This document shows, one piece after another, positions 15,901 through 21,333 of a DNA stretch of 21,333 nucleotides. The translations under genes and the position numbers were made by a program. The DNA is from Planctomycetota bacterium (lineage in GTDB: Bacteria; Planctomycetota; PUPC01; JACPCR01): positions 1 through 21,333 of the forward strand of contig JASLXP010000246.1 in the NCBI GenBank assembly GCA_030740295.1. Direction: 5' to 3'. Within the stretch, counting starts at the first letter, position 1. Each line of letters opens with the position of its first letter. The notes under the pieces were generated by a model that was given only the letters and a program-made list of their open reading frames with translations, did no database searches and was not told the DNA's origin.

Positions 15901-16905
15901 GCGTCCGCAGATGGAAAACCTTACTACGGATTCAAGACCTCCCTGAACCCCCTCGTCGTTTTGCCGGTCGCCTACGCCGGTCAGCTCTCGGGCGACGAAT
16001 CGCTGATAGAAATTGCGGAGAACGCCCTCGGCGCAGTCGTCCGCGGCGGCACCCCTTCATTCGGAAAGTCGCTCGCTCAGAAGATAGTCTTTACTGCGGG
16101 CACGATGGCCATCCTGCAGAACTGGTTCGAAGCGCACCGGGACGATAAAGGCTCTGAAGTGCTGGCAGGTGGTACGGCCGGCCTTGAGAAATACATTGTC
16201 AGAACACACGACGCGAAGGAGCATAAAGTTCGGGCCCCGGATCGAAAAACTTTCTGGATCAAACTGAAGGATGACACTGTCGATCTCCAGGCGCGCCGTA
16301 AGCCAACCGGAGCAAAACCAAAAGATTGGCAGAAAGGCGCCATCACCGTTCATGACGCCGAAGGGAACGAACTCGCCAAAGAGACTTTCAGCACTGACGG
16401 CGCCTTCCAGTTCAAGACCGAATTGAAGGCGAAAGTCGGCAGCATTTTCAAAGTCACCGTCGACGACGACCAGCGCGCCCATTGGTCTCTCTCGCGAGAT
16501 AACGTCTCAATCGTCGCCCAGACCTCGCCCGGGTTCAGTATGGCGGACATCGGCAAGGCTCGTTTCTACTTCCATGTGCCCAAGGGAACACGGGAGTTTC
16601 AGATTGACCTGGTCGGTGTACATGCCGGCATCTATGGCGCCGGCGTCTTGAATGCGGAGAACAGACTCGTCGCCTACAAGCAAGGCGCCAATACAGGACA
16701 GGTGCAGCTTTCGTGGGCCGCTCGTGTACTGAGTACGAAGGGTTCGAACCCAGCGCTGGCCAGCTTGAAAGTCAAACCAGCTCCCGAGGACACCGGCAAA
16801 GTCTGGGGCCTCGTGCTATGGGCCGCGAACAACATCGGCTGCGAATTGAAGGGCGTTCCGCCTTATGTGGCACTGTCGAGGGAGGACTGGTTTTCACCAA
16901 GGTAG
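12967..16905 (+). CDS. Exported multidomain exo-rhamnogalacturonan lyase family (PL26-like) protein
   Basis: Predicted 1312-residue exported protein. The signal peptide is clear (MKALKTPAWLLAAMTLVLPV, cleavage near Ala25-Ala26). Next comes a calcium-loop-like DTDDDGITD (27-35), then a beta-rich domain (about 50-260) with FILYVDLDNDPNTGR. The PL26/YetA-like N-terminal sandwich follows at about 280-390 (RFGFPLPRGALF and FWPDDSLKWVLIEF), with a second beta domain to about 630. An alpha/alpha toroid spans roughly 690-1040, with FNYGDWYGERGRNWGNNEYD near 720, HSIGHTGTWS near 792 and NGHTWSEGMLEAWFLAGD near 820. A C-terminal beta region fills 1080-1312. It is about 500 residues longer than the cytosolic homologue at 4322, through the N- and C-terminal extra domains. 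Family members attack rhamnogalacturonan chain ends; the substrate here is inferred. The 30-nt leader shows no clear ribosome binding site. Confidence 0.78.
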   Translation: MKALKTPAWLLAAMTLVLPVHQLRAADTDDDGITDVIEDQLGLPRRVKQKLAHVDGSPDRKFSLELSKKHAPDILTLEACHVGGQRVLFKTTFAGDPDFSGATFILYVDLDNDPNTGRVNKHHGGVDLMVVLSNLKIGKSEHNPSFERKIRYRGLLDGNTLWLMFDAPLIVKDGAVELGVHLLSQRKIKGASGDSTKHKIVRLPLSDNTDLPQVSFKQQIGRPLPEYRFYNDRVKLEKLEDKGLRAEQVAAAEPMKRGRPRPDVPFMASRKRVDGNVKLRRVRVNLLEEAGVARTTSPVRFGFPLPRGALFDLKRIRVINGQNLEVPAQFTATGFWPDDSLKWVLIEFVTPLKKNESTDFTVEFGSSVKQAEGPSKLRLEETADSLTVWTGNLKAQIDKAKFNLLTAVWRDRNQDGQFGQAEKVIGSSPEGIRLVDERGKVFVMSARAPERFVIEENGSQRVTVRVEGDYSASDGESYMSYITRLTFRANSSLIEIAHTHVNTYIKTEFTDITSLSMPFQIEEITDGELLLPAARDAVVRKQWGGREGIRQLAQWNDLQFALDGGELLEGKTPGVVRVSGQKNSVSISFRDFWQRWPKAVDASGQTLNVALLPEQPDSNFGSDLPHYLMFPFVSGKYRFKWGMSFTERLVIDVGSAMGLDELHADINTPIVPVIPAEWYRETGALGNLAAPFEEQFKAWDSYVETAFELHMVRKAQAREYGYFNYGDWYGERGRNWGNNEYDLAHGLFIHFARTGSRDCFRWALITARHQADVDCVHAYPDPYYVGSNHQHSIGHTGTWSQVPQHATWSHRYDSHTAAANGHTWSEGMLEAWFLAGDPRPMEAALGLGEHIAWGMSRRFTRLGTHERTAGWSLLAVTALYNATGDAQYLEAAKRIVAVPLREQKFNEGGAWPHRLPRDHAGGHRKSYGNNLFLIGVLLSGMKAYHEVTKDPAVEKSIIAGARWMAKSWDPDEEGWPYSASADGKPYYGFKTSLNPLVVLPVAYAGQLSGDESLIEIAENALGAVVRGGTPSFGKSLAQKIVFTAGTMAILQNWFEAHRDDKGSEVLAGGTAGLEKYIVRTHDAKEHKVRAPDRKTFWIKLKDDTVDLQARRKPTGAKPKDWQKGAITVHDAEGNELAKETFSTDGAFQFKTELKAKVGSIFKVTVDDDQRAHWSLSRDNVSIVAQTSPGFSMADIGKARFYFHVPKGTREFQIDLVGVHAGIYGAGVLNAENRLVAYKQGANTGQVQLSWAARVLSTKGSNPALASLKVKPAPEDTGKVWGLVLWAANNIGCELKGVPPYVALSREDWFSPR

Positions 16906-16986
16906 GGATCGTCGGCGGGGCGAGGCTGCCACAAGCTTGCTGTCTCGGGCCTGAGAGCTGCTGGTGCCAGCCTGTGGTGCTACCTT
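16899..16986 (+). terminator. Structured region after the PL26-like gene, possible terminator
   Basis: AAGGTAG (16899-16905, containing the stop codon) is the reverse complement of CTACCTT (16980-16986), which runs into TTTT. Inside lie GGCTG (16924-16928) against CAGCC (16968-16972), the palindrome CAAGCTTG (16932-16939) and TCTC/GAGA (16943-16946/16953-16956). The whole could fold as a branched structure ending in a short T tract. The long span makes simple intrinsic termination uncertain. Confidence 0.3.
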
Positions 16987-17171
16987 TTAATCTTGCTTCT
17001 AATCCACACTTTTCTTCTTCCGCCTTCTAATCTTCAGTTTTTGTCTTTCCTTCTCTTTGAAGAGCCATCAAGAACCTGGAACGAGTCGCCTGAAGCGGAA
17101 GAAAGTTGAGATTAAAAGCAAAGATGGAAAGGCGGCAGAGAAAAAGGAAAGATTAAAAGCATGATTAAAAG
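16984..17171. repeat. Opposed arrays of CTTTTAATC / GATTAAAAG units
   Basis: In the 303-nt gap between two convergent genes, the left side has CTTTTAATC (16984-16992), GCTTCTAATC (16995-17004) and CCTTCTAATC (17023-17032), in a pyrimidine-rich context. The right side has GATTAAAAGC (17110-17119), GATTAAAAGC (17151-17160) and GATTAAAAG (17163-17171), in a purine-rich context. The arms are rough reverse complements and also share TTCTTCCGC (17014-17022) against GCGGAAGAA (17095-17103), and CCGCCTT (17020-17026) against AAGGCGG (17129-17135). The middle (about 17045-17094) is of ordinary composition. No coding frame is convincing. Possible roles are a bidirectional terminator, a structured RNA, or a dispersed inverted-repeat element. 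Confidence 0.6.
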
Positions 17172-17208
17172 TGAGAATAGAGCGTAGCCACGGACCGCAA
17201 GCTGGGTT

Positions 17209-18222
17209 TCACATCTCCCTGCCGACGGCCTTGGCGATGGGGCGGCATTCATCCATCATCCTCTGGAATTCAGGAATGGTGATCGACTGCGCGCCGTCAG
17301 TGAGTGCGTGTTCCGGATCGGGATGAACTTCAATGATGAGCGCGTCAGCACCCGCGGCCACCGCGGCCCGGGCCATGGGCACGACCAGGCTGTTTACCCC
17401 TGTGCCCTGGCTTGGATCGATCACGACCGGCAGATGGGAACGCTGATTGAGCGCGGGCACTGCACTAAGAGAAAGAGTATTCCTTGTGTGGTCTTCAAAG
17501 GTTCGAATTCCTCGTTCGCAGACCATGACCTGCGAGTTGCCCTCGGCCAGAATGTATTCAGCGGCCAACAGGAATTCGTCAAGCGTGGCGGAGAATCCTC
17601 GTTTCAAGAGAACCGCTTTCTGTGTCTTACCGACCGCTCGCAGAAGATGGAAATTCTGCATGTTGCGTGCGCCGACCTGAAGAACGTCCGCATACTCGGC
17701 AACCATTTCCACCTGTTCGGGGCTGAGCACCTCCGTTACTACCGCGAGCCCCGTCTGTTCACGAGCCTCAGCCAGCAGTTGCAGGCCTTCCTCGCCCAGG
17801 CCCTGGAAGGAATAAGGGTTCGTCCTCGGCTTGAAGGCCCCGCCGCGGAGCCCAATGGCACCGGCTTCCTTCACCGCGTGGGCACATTCCATGATTTGTT
17901 CTTTGCTCTCAACGCTGCAGGGGCCCGCAATTACACCCACCTGCTGGCCGCCAACCGAGCCCGTTCCCAGTTGAATGATCGACCGTTCTTTTTTTGCTTC
18001 GACGCTGGCTACTTTGTATGGAGCGAGAATGGGGACGGTTCGTTCCACTCCCGGGATGGCACCGAGCACCTCGCGGGCAGTTTCACGTTTGTCACCGATG
18101 GCGGCAATGACGTTACGATTCGTGCCCTCGAGCAAGATGGCCTTCATCCCAAGTTCCTCGACCCGTTCCACCGCATGCGCTACCTGTTCTTTGCTTGCAT
18201 CCGGCTGCATGACGACAATCAT
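17209..18222 (-). CDS. aroF: 3-deoxy-7-phosphoheptulonate (DAHP) synthase, type I-beta
   Basis: Predicted 337-residue DAHP synthase, which condenses phosphoenolpyruvate with erythrose 4-phosphate in the first step of aromatic amino acid synthesis; cytosolic. Residues 1-70 ([13 protein letters not shown] to VPILAPYK) form the ferredoxin-like N-terminal regulatory domain of Thermotoga-type enzymes, which mediates feedback control in characterised members. The barrel shows GPCSVES (100-106, with metal ligand Cys102), [17 protein letters not shown] (125-141), then [43 protein letters not shown] and [15 protein letters not shown]. All expected active-site motifs are present. GGAG at 18233-18230, 7 nt before the ATG, supports the start. 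It stands alone, convergent with the PL26-like gene and divergent from the kinase operon. The symbol follows common use for this type; aroG or aroA(G) would be equally acceptable. Confidence 0.95.
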   Translation of the reverse strand: MIVVMQPDASKEQVAHAVERVEELGMKAILLEGTNRNVIAAIGDKRETAREVLGAIPGVERTVPILAPYKVASVEAKKERSIIQLGTGSVGGQQVGVIAGPCSVESKEQIMECAHAVKEAGAIGLRGGAFKPRTNPYSFQGLGEEGLQLLAEAREQTGLAVVTEVLSPEQVEMVAEYADVLQVGARNMQNFHLLRAVGKTQKAVLLKRGFSATLDEFLLAAEYILAEGNSQVMVCERGIRTFEDHTRNTLSLSAVPALNQRSHLPVVIDPSQGTGVNSLVVPMARAAVAAGADALIIEVHPDPEHALTDGAQSITIPEFQRMMDECRPIAKAVGREM

Positions 18223-18265
18223 GACGAAACTCCATTGTAAGTGTGTCTATCCCCGAACAGGCGGC

Positions 18266-18293
18266 AGTATAGCCCCGCACAATGCCCGTTCAA
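18266..18293 (-). promoter_or_regulatory. Candidate sigma-70 promoter of the DAHP synthase gene
   Basis: Read on the minus strand, TTGAAC (18293-18288) and TATACT (18271-18266) are separated by 16 nt. The -10 matches the consensus at 5 of 6 positions and the -35 at 4 of 6. Transcription would begin near 18259, leaving a leader of about 37 nt. Not verified, but it is the best-placed candidate in the gap. Confidence 0.42.
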
Positions 18294-18330
18294 GCCCGTG
18301 CCCGAGCGGAAGTCTGTTAATCTCCAAGAG

Positions 18331-18382
18331 TTGCCATTTTGGCAATAGCGCCAATTCATGCCTCAGCGCGTGCCATTTTGGC
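18331..18382. promoter_or_regulatory. Paired TGCCA-TTT-TGGC dyads, candidate operator
   Basis: TTGCCATTTTGGCAA (18331-18345) is a perfect dyad of 6-bp arms around TTT. GCCATTTTGGC repeats at 18372-18382 with the same centre and spacer. Between them TTGGC (18339-18343) and GCCAA (18350-18354) form another inverted pair, so GCCA/TGGC half-sites are clustered in about 50 bp. The distance between the centres of the two main dyads is about 39 nt, close to four helical turns, so both would face the same side of the DNA. They lie between the divergent DAHP synthase gene and the NtrBC-like operon. The NtrC-family product encoded 0.8 kb away is a natural candidate to bind them. No canonical GG-N10-GC sigma-54 element was found beside them. 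Confidence 0.5.
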
Positions 18383-18392
18383 GTCAGGACAA

Positions 18393-18420
18393 TTGCGCGA
18401 TCCCATGGAACCAGTTTAAT
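18393..18420 (+). promoter_or_regulatory. Possible sigma-70 promoter of the kinase operon
   Basis: TTGCGC (18393-18398) and TTTAAT (18415-18420) are 16 nt apart. The -10 is one change from TATAAT and the -35 is weak. Transcription would begin near 18427, about 24 nt before the kinase ATG, and the dyads at 18331-18382 would sit directly upstream of the -35. This is a modest match. Confidence 0.28.
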
Positions 18421-18450
18421 CCTCCCTCTCAAGGCGACCGAGGAGATGAA

Positions 18451-19161
18451 ATGTCAGAGGAACAAAAAGGAAAGCGATCAGACCGGCTGGCATACATGGG
18501 AGCGCTCGCAGGAGGGCTGGCACACGAAATCCGCAACCCACTGAGCACCATCAACCTGAATCTGCAGTTGATGGCGGAGGAATGGGAAGGTGTGGACAGC
18601 GACCGGGCCCGCCGAGCCACACGCAAGATCGAGATTCTCCAACAGGAGGCCTCTCGACTGGAAGAAATCCTCAATAACTTTCTTCAGGTCGCCCGGGGCC
18701 AGGAACTCAGCCTTCAGCTAACGCAACTCAATCAGACCATCGAGGAACTGCTCGATTTTGTGACTCCGGAGCTCAGGGAAGCAGGAGTCGTGATTCATCG
18801 TGGTCTGTCTCCCTCATTGCCTGATGTCAATATCGACCAGACTCTCATCAAGCAGGCCCTCATCAACATCATCCGGAACGGCAAGGAAGCGATGGACGGC
18901 GAAGGGGAAATGATGGTTCGCTCTGCCGAGGTCGGAGAAGACGTTCAGATTGAAATCATTGACACTGGAGCAGGTATTCCATCTGACAAACTCGAGAGGA
19001 TTTTTGACCCTTATTTCACCAGTAAACGGACCGGCACGGGACTCGGCCTGGCGACCACGAAACGAATTATTGAAGACCACGGAGGAGACATTCATTGCGA
19101 CAGCGAGCCGGGCAAAGGCACGAGATTCGATATCCGCCTGCCGGTTGTCGGCGATTCTTGA
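18451..19161 (+). CDS. Small soluble NtrB-like sensor histidine kinase
   Basis: Predicted 236-residue histidine kinase. The ATG at 18451 is preferred over an upstream ATG at 18358 because AGGAG (18441-18445) precedes it by 5 nt. The HisKA region has the H-box GLAHEIRNPLS with the phosphorylated His25. The ATPase domain has the N-box INIIRNGKEAM (Asn143), G1 DTGAGI (171-176), the F-box FDPYFTSK (185-192) and G2 GTGLGLA (195-201). All catalytic motifs are intact. It has no transmembrane segment and only about 15 residues before the HisKA helix, so there is no PAS, GAF or other sensor domain. The signal must come from a partner or from direct effects on the kinase core. The response regulator gene starts 17 nt after its stop. 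It most resembles the NtrB subgroup that drives sigma-54 activators. Confidence 0.92.
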   Translation: MSEEQKGKRSDRLAYMGALAGGLAHEIRNPLSTINLNLQLMAEEWEGVDSDRARRATRKIEILQQEASRLEEILNNFLQVARGQELSLQLTQLNQTIEELLDFVTPELREAGVVIHRGLSPSLPDVNIDQTLIKQALINIIRNGKEAMDGEGEMMVRSAEVGEDVQIEIIDTGAGIPSDKLERIFDPYFTSKRTGTGLGLATTKRIIEDHGGDIHCDSEPGKGTRFDIRLPVVGDS

Positions 19162-19178
19162 TCACAGAGAAGAAGAAC

Positions 19179-20552
19179 ATGGCAGAAGAGCCTGAAAAAC
19201 AGAACGCATACATCCTTATCATCGACGACGACGCAGCTCACGCCGAAACCACCGCGGAAGCCCTTGAAGCGGTCGGCCACAGTTGTGAAGTAGCAACCGC
19301 GGGCGGAGAAGGGTTGGGCAAGTTTCGTGAGTCGGACGGTTTCGATCTTGTCATAACCGACCTCAAGATGGACGAAGTCGACGGGTTTGAGGTCCTCGCC
19401 CAGGTAAAGGAAATAAATCCTGAAACCGAAGTGCTGGTGTTGACCGGCCACGGCTCGGTCGAGACTGCTGTCGAAGCCATGGAACGCGGCGCCTACACCT
19501 ACCTGCTCAAACCGATACCACTTGAAGAGCTTCGCGCCAAGGTCATCAAGGCCCTCGAAAAGCAGGGCCTTGTCCGGCAAAACGTCGAGCTCCATCGCCA
19601 GCTCGACAGAAAATTCGGCTTCCCCGGCATCATTGGCAACAGTGCAAAGATGCAGCGCGTGTTCGATATTCTTCAGCAGATTTCCACGACCACCGCAACA
19701 GTACTGATCACCGGTGAGAGCGGCACTGGTAAGGAGCTCATCGCCAAAGCGATACATAACAACAGCCCCCGTAAGAACAATCCTTTCGTGGCCCTCAACT
19801 GCGCGGCTCTATCTGAGAGCATCCTGGAAAGCGAGCTGTTCGGGCACGAAAAAGGAGCATTCACCGGCGCCGATAGAGCGCGAGAAGGACGGTTCGAGTC
19901 CGCAAATTCAGGAACGCTTTTTCTCGACGAAGTGGGTGACATCCCGTTGACGACCCAGGTGAAACTTCTGCGAGTCATTGAGAATCGTGAAATCACACGG
20001 GTCGGCACCAATGACCCGCGCACCATCAACGTGCGACTCATCGCAGCCACGAATCGAAACCTGCGCGATCTGATCGACGAGAATCATTTCCGGGAGGATC
20101 TGTATTTTCGATTCAAGGTCGTCTCGATCGACCTGCCGCCTCTGCGTGAGAGACGCGAGGACATTCCCCTGATGATCAACGCCTTCATCAGGGATTACGG
20201 CACCGAGCACAGCCGCGCCATTGCCGGCATTACGCCCGAAGCCAGAAAGATCCTCCTGCGCCACGACTGGCCCGGAAATGTAAGAGAGCTTAAGAACTGC
20301 ATCGAAAGCATGGTCGTGATCACCAAGAACGAAGTGCTCGAAGTTGAAGATATCCCCGACCACATTCACGGCGGTACCGCCGAGCCGGTAGAGGTGACTT
20401 CACTCAGCGGAATCACCCTCCAGGAGGCCGAGCGCCAGCTCATCAAAAACACCCTCGCTCTGACGAACGGAAACCGAACCGAGGCCGCCAAAATGCTCGG
20501 AATCGGCGAACGAACCCTGTACCGAAAAATCAACGAATACAGCTTGAGATAA
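19179..20552 (+). CDS. Sigma-54-dependent NtrC-family response regulator
   Basis: Predicted 457-residue regulator; the ATG at 19179 is chosen over in-frame upstream codons because the receiver domain begins right after it and a purine-rich GAGAAGAAG lies just before. The receiver (about 10-125) has the acidic pocket DDD (16-18), phosphoacceptor Asp61 (VITDLK) and Lys111. The AAA+ domain (about 148-375) has Walker A GESGTGKE (179-186), GAFTGA (226-231), which contacts sigma-54, Walker B TLFLDE (246-251) and WPGNVREL (364-371). A Fis-type helix-turn-helix fills 413-455 (NRTEAAKMLGIGERTLYRK). All functional motifs are intact. It should be phosphorylated by the kinase encoded just upstream, then activate promoters read by sigma-54. 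The TGCCA-N3-TGGC dyads before the operon may be its sites (inference). Confidence 0.96.
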   Translation: MAEEPEKQNAYILIIDDDAAHAETTAEALEAVGHSCEVATAGGEGLGKFRESDGFDLVITDLKMDEVDGFEVLAQVKEINPETEVLVLTGHGSVETAVEAMERGAYTYLLKPIPLEELRAKVIKALEKQGLVRQNVELHRQLDRKFGFPGIIGNSAKMQRVFDILQQISTTTATVLITGESGTGKELIAKAIHNNSPRKNNPFVALNCAALSESILESELFGHEKGAFTGADRAREGRFESANSGTLFLDEVGDIPLTTQVKLLRVIENREITRVGTNDPRTINVRLIAATNRNLRDLIDENHFREDLYFRFKVVSIDLPPLRERREDIPLMINAFIRDYGTEHSRAIAGITPEARKILLRHDWPGNVRELKNCIESMVVITKNEVLEVEDIPDHIHGGTAEPVEVTSLSGITLQEAERQLIKNTLALTNGNRTEAAKMLGIGERTLYRKINEYSLR

Positions 20553-20554
20553 AA

Positions 20555-21333
20555 ATGAAAAAAATATTCATCCTCTGCGACCTCGAAGGCACCGCTGGTG
20601 TCGTTGATTTCGAACTGCAAACCTACCCGACCGCCCGTTACTACGACCAGGCCAAGCGGCTCGCATCCCTGGAAGTCAATGCCGTTGTCGATGGCATCCT
20701 GGAATCTGGCCCAACCGAGATCATCATCCTCGATGGGCACGGCCCTGGCGGTATCAACTACGAATTAATGCACAAGGAAGCCAAGATGATGATTGGGCGT
20801 CCGTTGCCGCAGCCGTGGCTCGATGATTCGTACGATGCCATCTTCCTCTACGGGCATCACACCATGAATCGTGTCGATACCGGCGTGCTTGCTCACAGTT
20901 GGAGCTCGAAGGCTATCTCAAATGTCTGGCTCAACGACGAGCTCATCGGCGAGGTCGGTCTGAACGCCGCCATCGCTGGACATTTTGGCGTGCCCACCAT
21001 TTTCATCAGCGGGGATGACGATACGATCGTCGAAGCGCAGAATTACGTACCGGACATCGTCGGCGTCAGCGTAAAGAAGGGCCTCACGCGCACGAGTGCG
21101 ATCAGTGTCTCACCGGAGAAGGCGCGGGACATGCTTCAGGCCGGCGCCATCGAAGCCATGAACCGCATCGATAAAATCGCGCCGTATCGAATCGACCCGC
21201 CATTCACCTTTCGAACGGAATACCTCGCCGCATCGACTGCCGAAGCAAAAGCTCAACAGGACGGCACTGAGCTCATCGGCACGCACACCGTTGAAATACA
21301 GGCCAGCGATCTGATCGATCTGGTGCGCAGGCG
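20555..21333 (+). CDS. M55 family D-aminopeptidase (DppA-like), partial at window end
   Basis: The first 259 codons of an M55 zinc peptidase; the frame is open to the window edge. Characterised DppA from Bacillus removes D-amino acids from peptides and forms a decamer. The metal ligands fit that enzyme: Asp9 and Glu11 (CDLEGTAG), His62 (LDGHGPGG), His101 or His102 (LYGHHTM) and Glu133 (LIGEVGLNAAI), with His114 (VLAHSWS) at the place of the proposed catalytic His. As DppA is about 274 residues, little is missing. No signal peptide, so cytosolic. The ATG lies 2 nt after the response regulator stop, so it is very probably in the same operon; the sequence before it is A-rich, with no clear Shine-Dalgarno, suggesting translational coupling. 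Its link to the two-component system is unknown; turnover of peptidoglycan or D-amino-acid peptides is one option. Confidence 0.9.
   Translation, partial: MKKIFILCDLEGTAGVVDFELQTYPTARYYDQAKRLASLEVNAVVDGILESGPTEIIILDGHGPGGINYELMHKEAKMMIGRPLPQPWLDDSYDAIFLYGHHTMNRVDTGVLAHSWSSKAISNVWLNDELIGEVGLNAAIAGHFGVPTIFISGDDDTIVEAQNYVPDIVGVSVKKGLTRTSAISVSPEKARDMLQAGAIEAMNRIDKIAPYRIDPPFTFRTEYLAASTAEAKAQQDGTELIGTHTVEIQASDLIDLVRR

Noticed and set aside
17308..18240. A 310-codon plus-strand frame over the DAHP synthase gene
   Set aside because: The opposite strand encodes an intact DAHP synthase with all motifs; the plus-strand product has no recognisable domain.
18288..18296. GTTCAAGCC, resembling a tRNA T-loop
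   Set aside because: The flanking bases do not form a T-stem and no acceptor, D or anticodon arm could be built around it.
18380..18397. TGGCGTCAGGACAATTGC, resembling a sigma-54 -24/-12 promoter
   Set aside because: The TGGC and TTGC parts are three nucleotides too far apart, and sigma-54 promoters tolerate little change in this spacing.

Overview
The window reads as a chromosomal piece of a free-living, polysaccharide-degrading bacterium. It combines a ceramidase-like hydrolase, an M81 peptidase, a CBM9/GH123-type (DUF4091) protein and two exo-rhamnogalacturonan-lyase (PL26/YetA-like) proteins. This mix is common in the Verrucomicrobiota-Lentisphaerota-Planctomycetota group and in Hydrogenedentota/Sumerlaeota-like lineages. 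No rRNA or other strong taxonomic marker is present, so the phylum is an inference at low confidence. No tRNA, rRNA, CRISPR array, insertion sequence or prophage was seen.

Layout. (1) 102-4279, small hydrolases: a neutral-ceramidase-like protein on minus, a glycerophosphodiester phosphodiesterase-like protein on plus, an M81 (MlrC-like) metallopeptidase on minus, and directly upstream of it a minus-strand orphan C-terminal coding remnant. A dense set of nested palindromes (1593-1717) fills the divergent gap between the first two genes. (2) 4322-16905, a plus-strand glycan-degradation block: a cytosolic PL26-like protein, a cytosolic glycoside-hydrolase-like protein of unknown specificity, an exported CBM9 + GH123-like protein, and an exported 1312-residue PL26-like protein. 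A VapBC-type toxin-antitoxin pair sits between the last two. (3) 16906-17208, a convergent intergenic region with three CTTYTAATC-type units on one side and three GATTAAAAG units in opposite orientation on the other. (4) 17209-18222, a type I-beta DAHP synthase on minus, the first step of the shikimate pathway. (5) 18451-21333, a plus-strand operon: a small soluble NtrB-like histidine kinase, a sigma-54-activating NtrC-family response regulator, and an M55 (DppA-like) D-aminopeptidase cut by the window end. The divergent region between the DAHP synthase and the kinase holds two TGCCA-TTT-TGGC dyads, plausible binding sites for a regulator.

How the genes may work together. The two exported proteins could act on pectin-like or amino-sugar glycans outside the cytoplasm, and the two without signal peptides could process imported fragments. 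This rests on family membership and on presence or absence of signal peptides; no substrate can be read from sequence. The ceramidase-like, GDPD-like and GH123-like genes together could also suggest degradation of (glyco)lipids, which is more speculative. The two-component operon appears functionally separate from the glycan block. No complete, clearly new system is evident. The points most worth checking are the unassigned 815-residue protein, the two intergenic repeat structures, the dyad cluster upstream of the two-component operon, and the orphan coding remnant.
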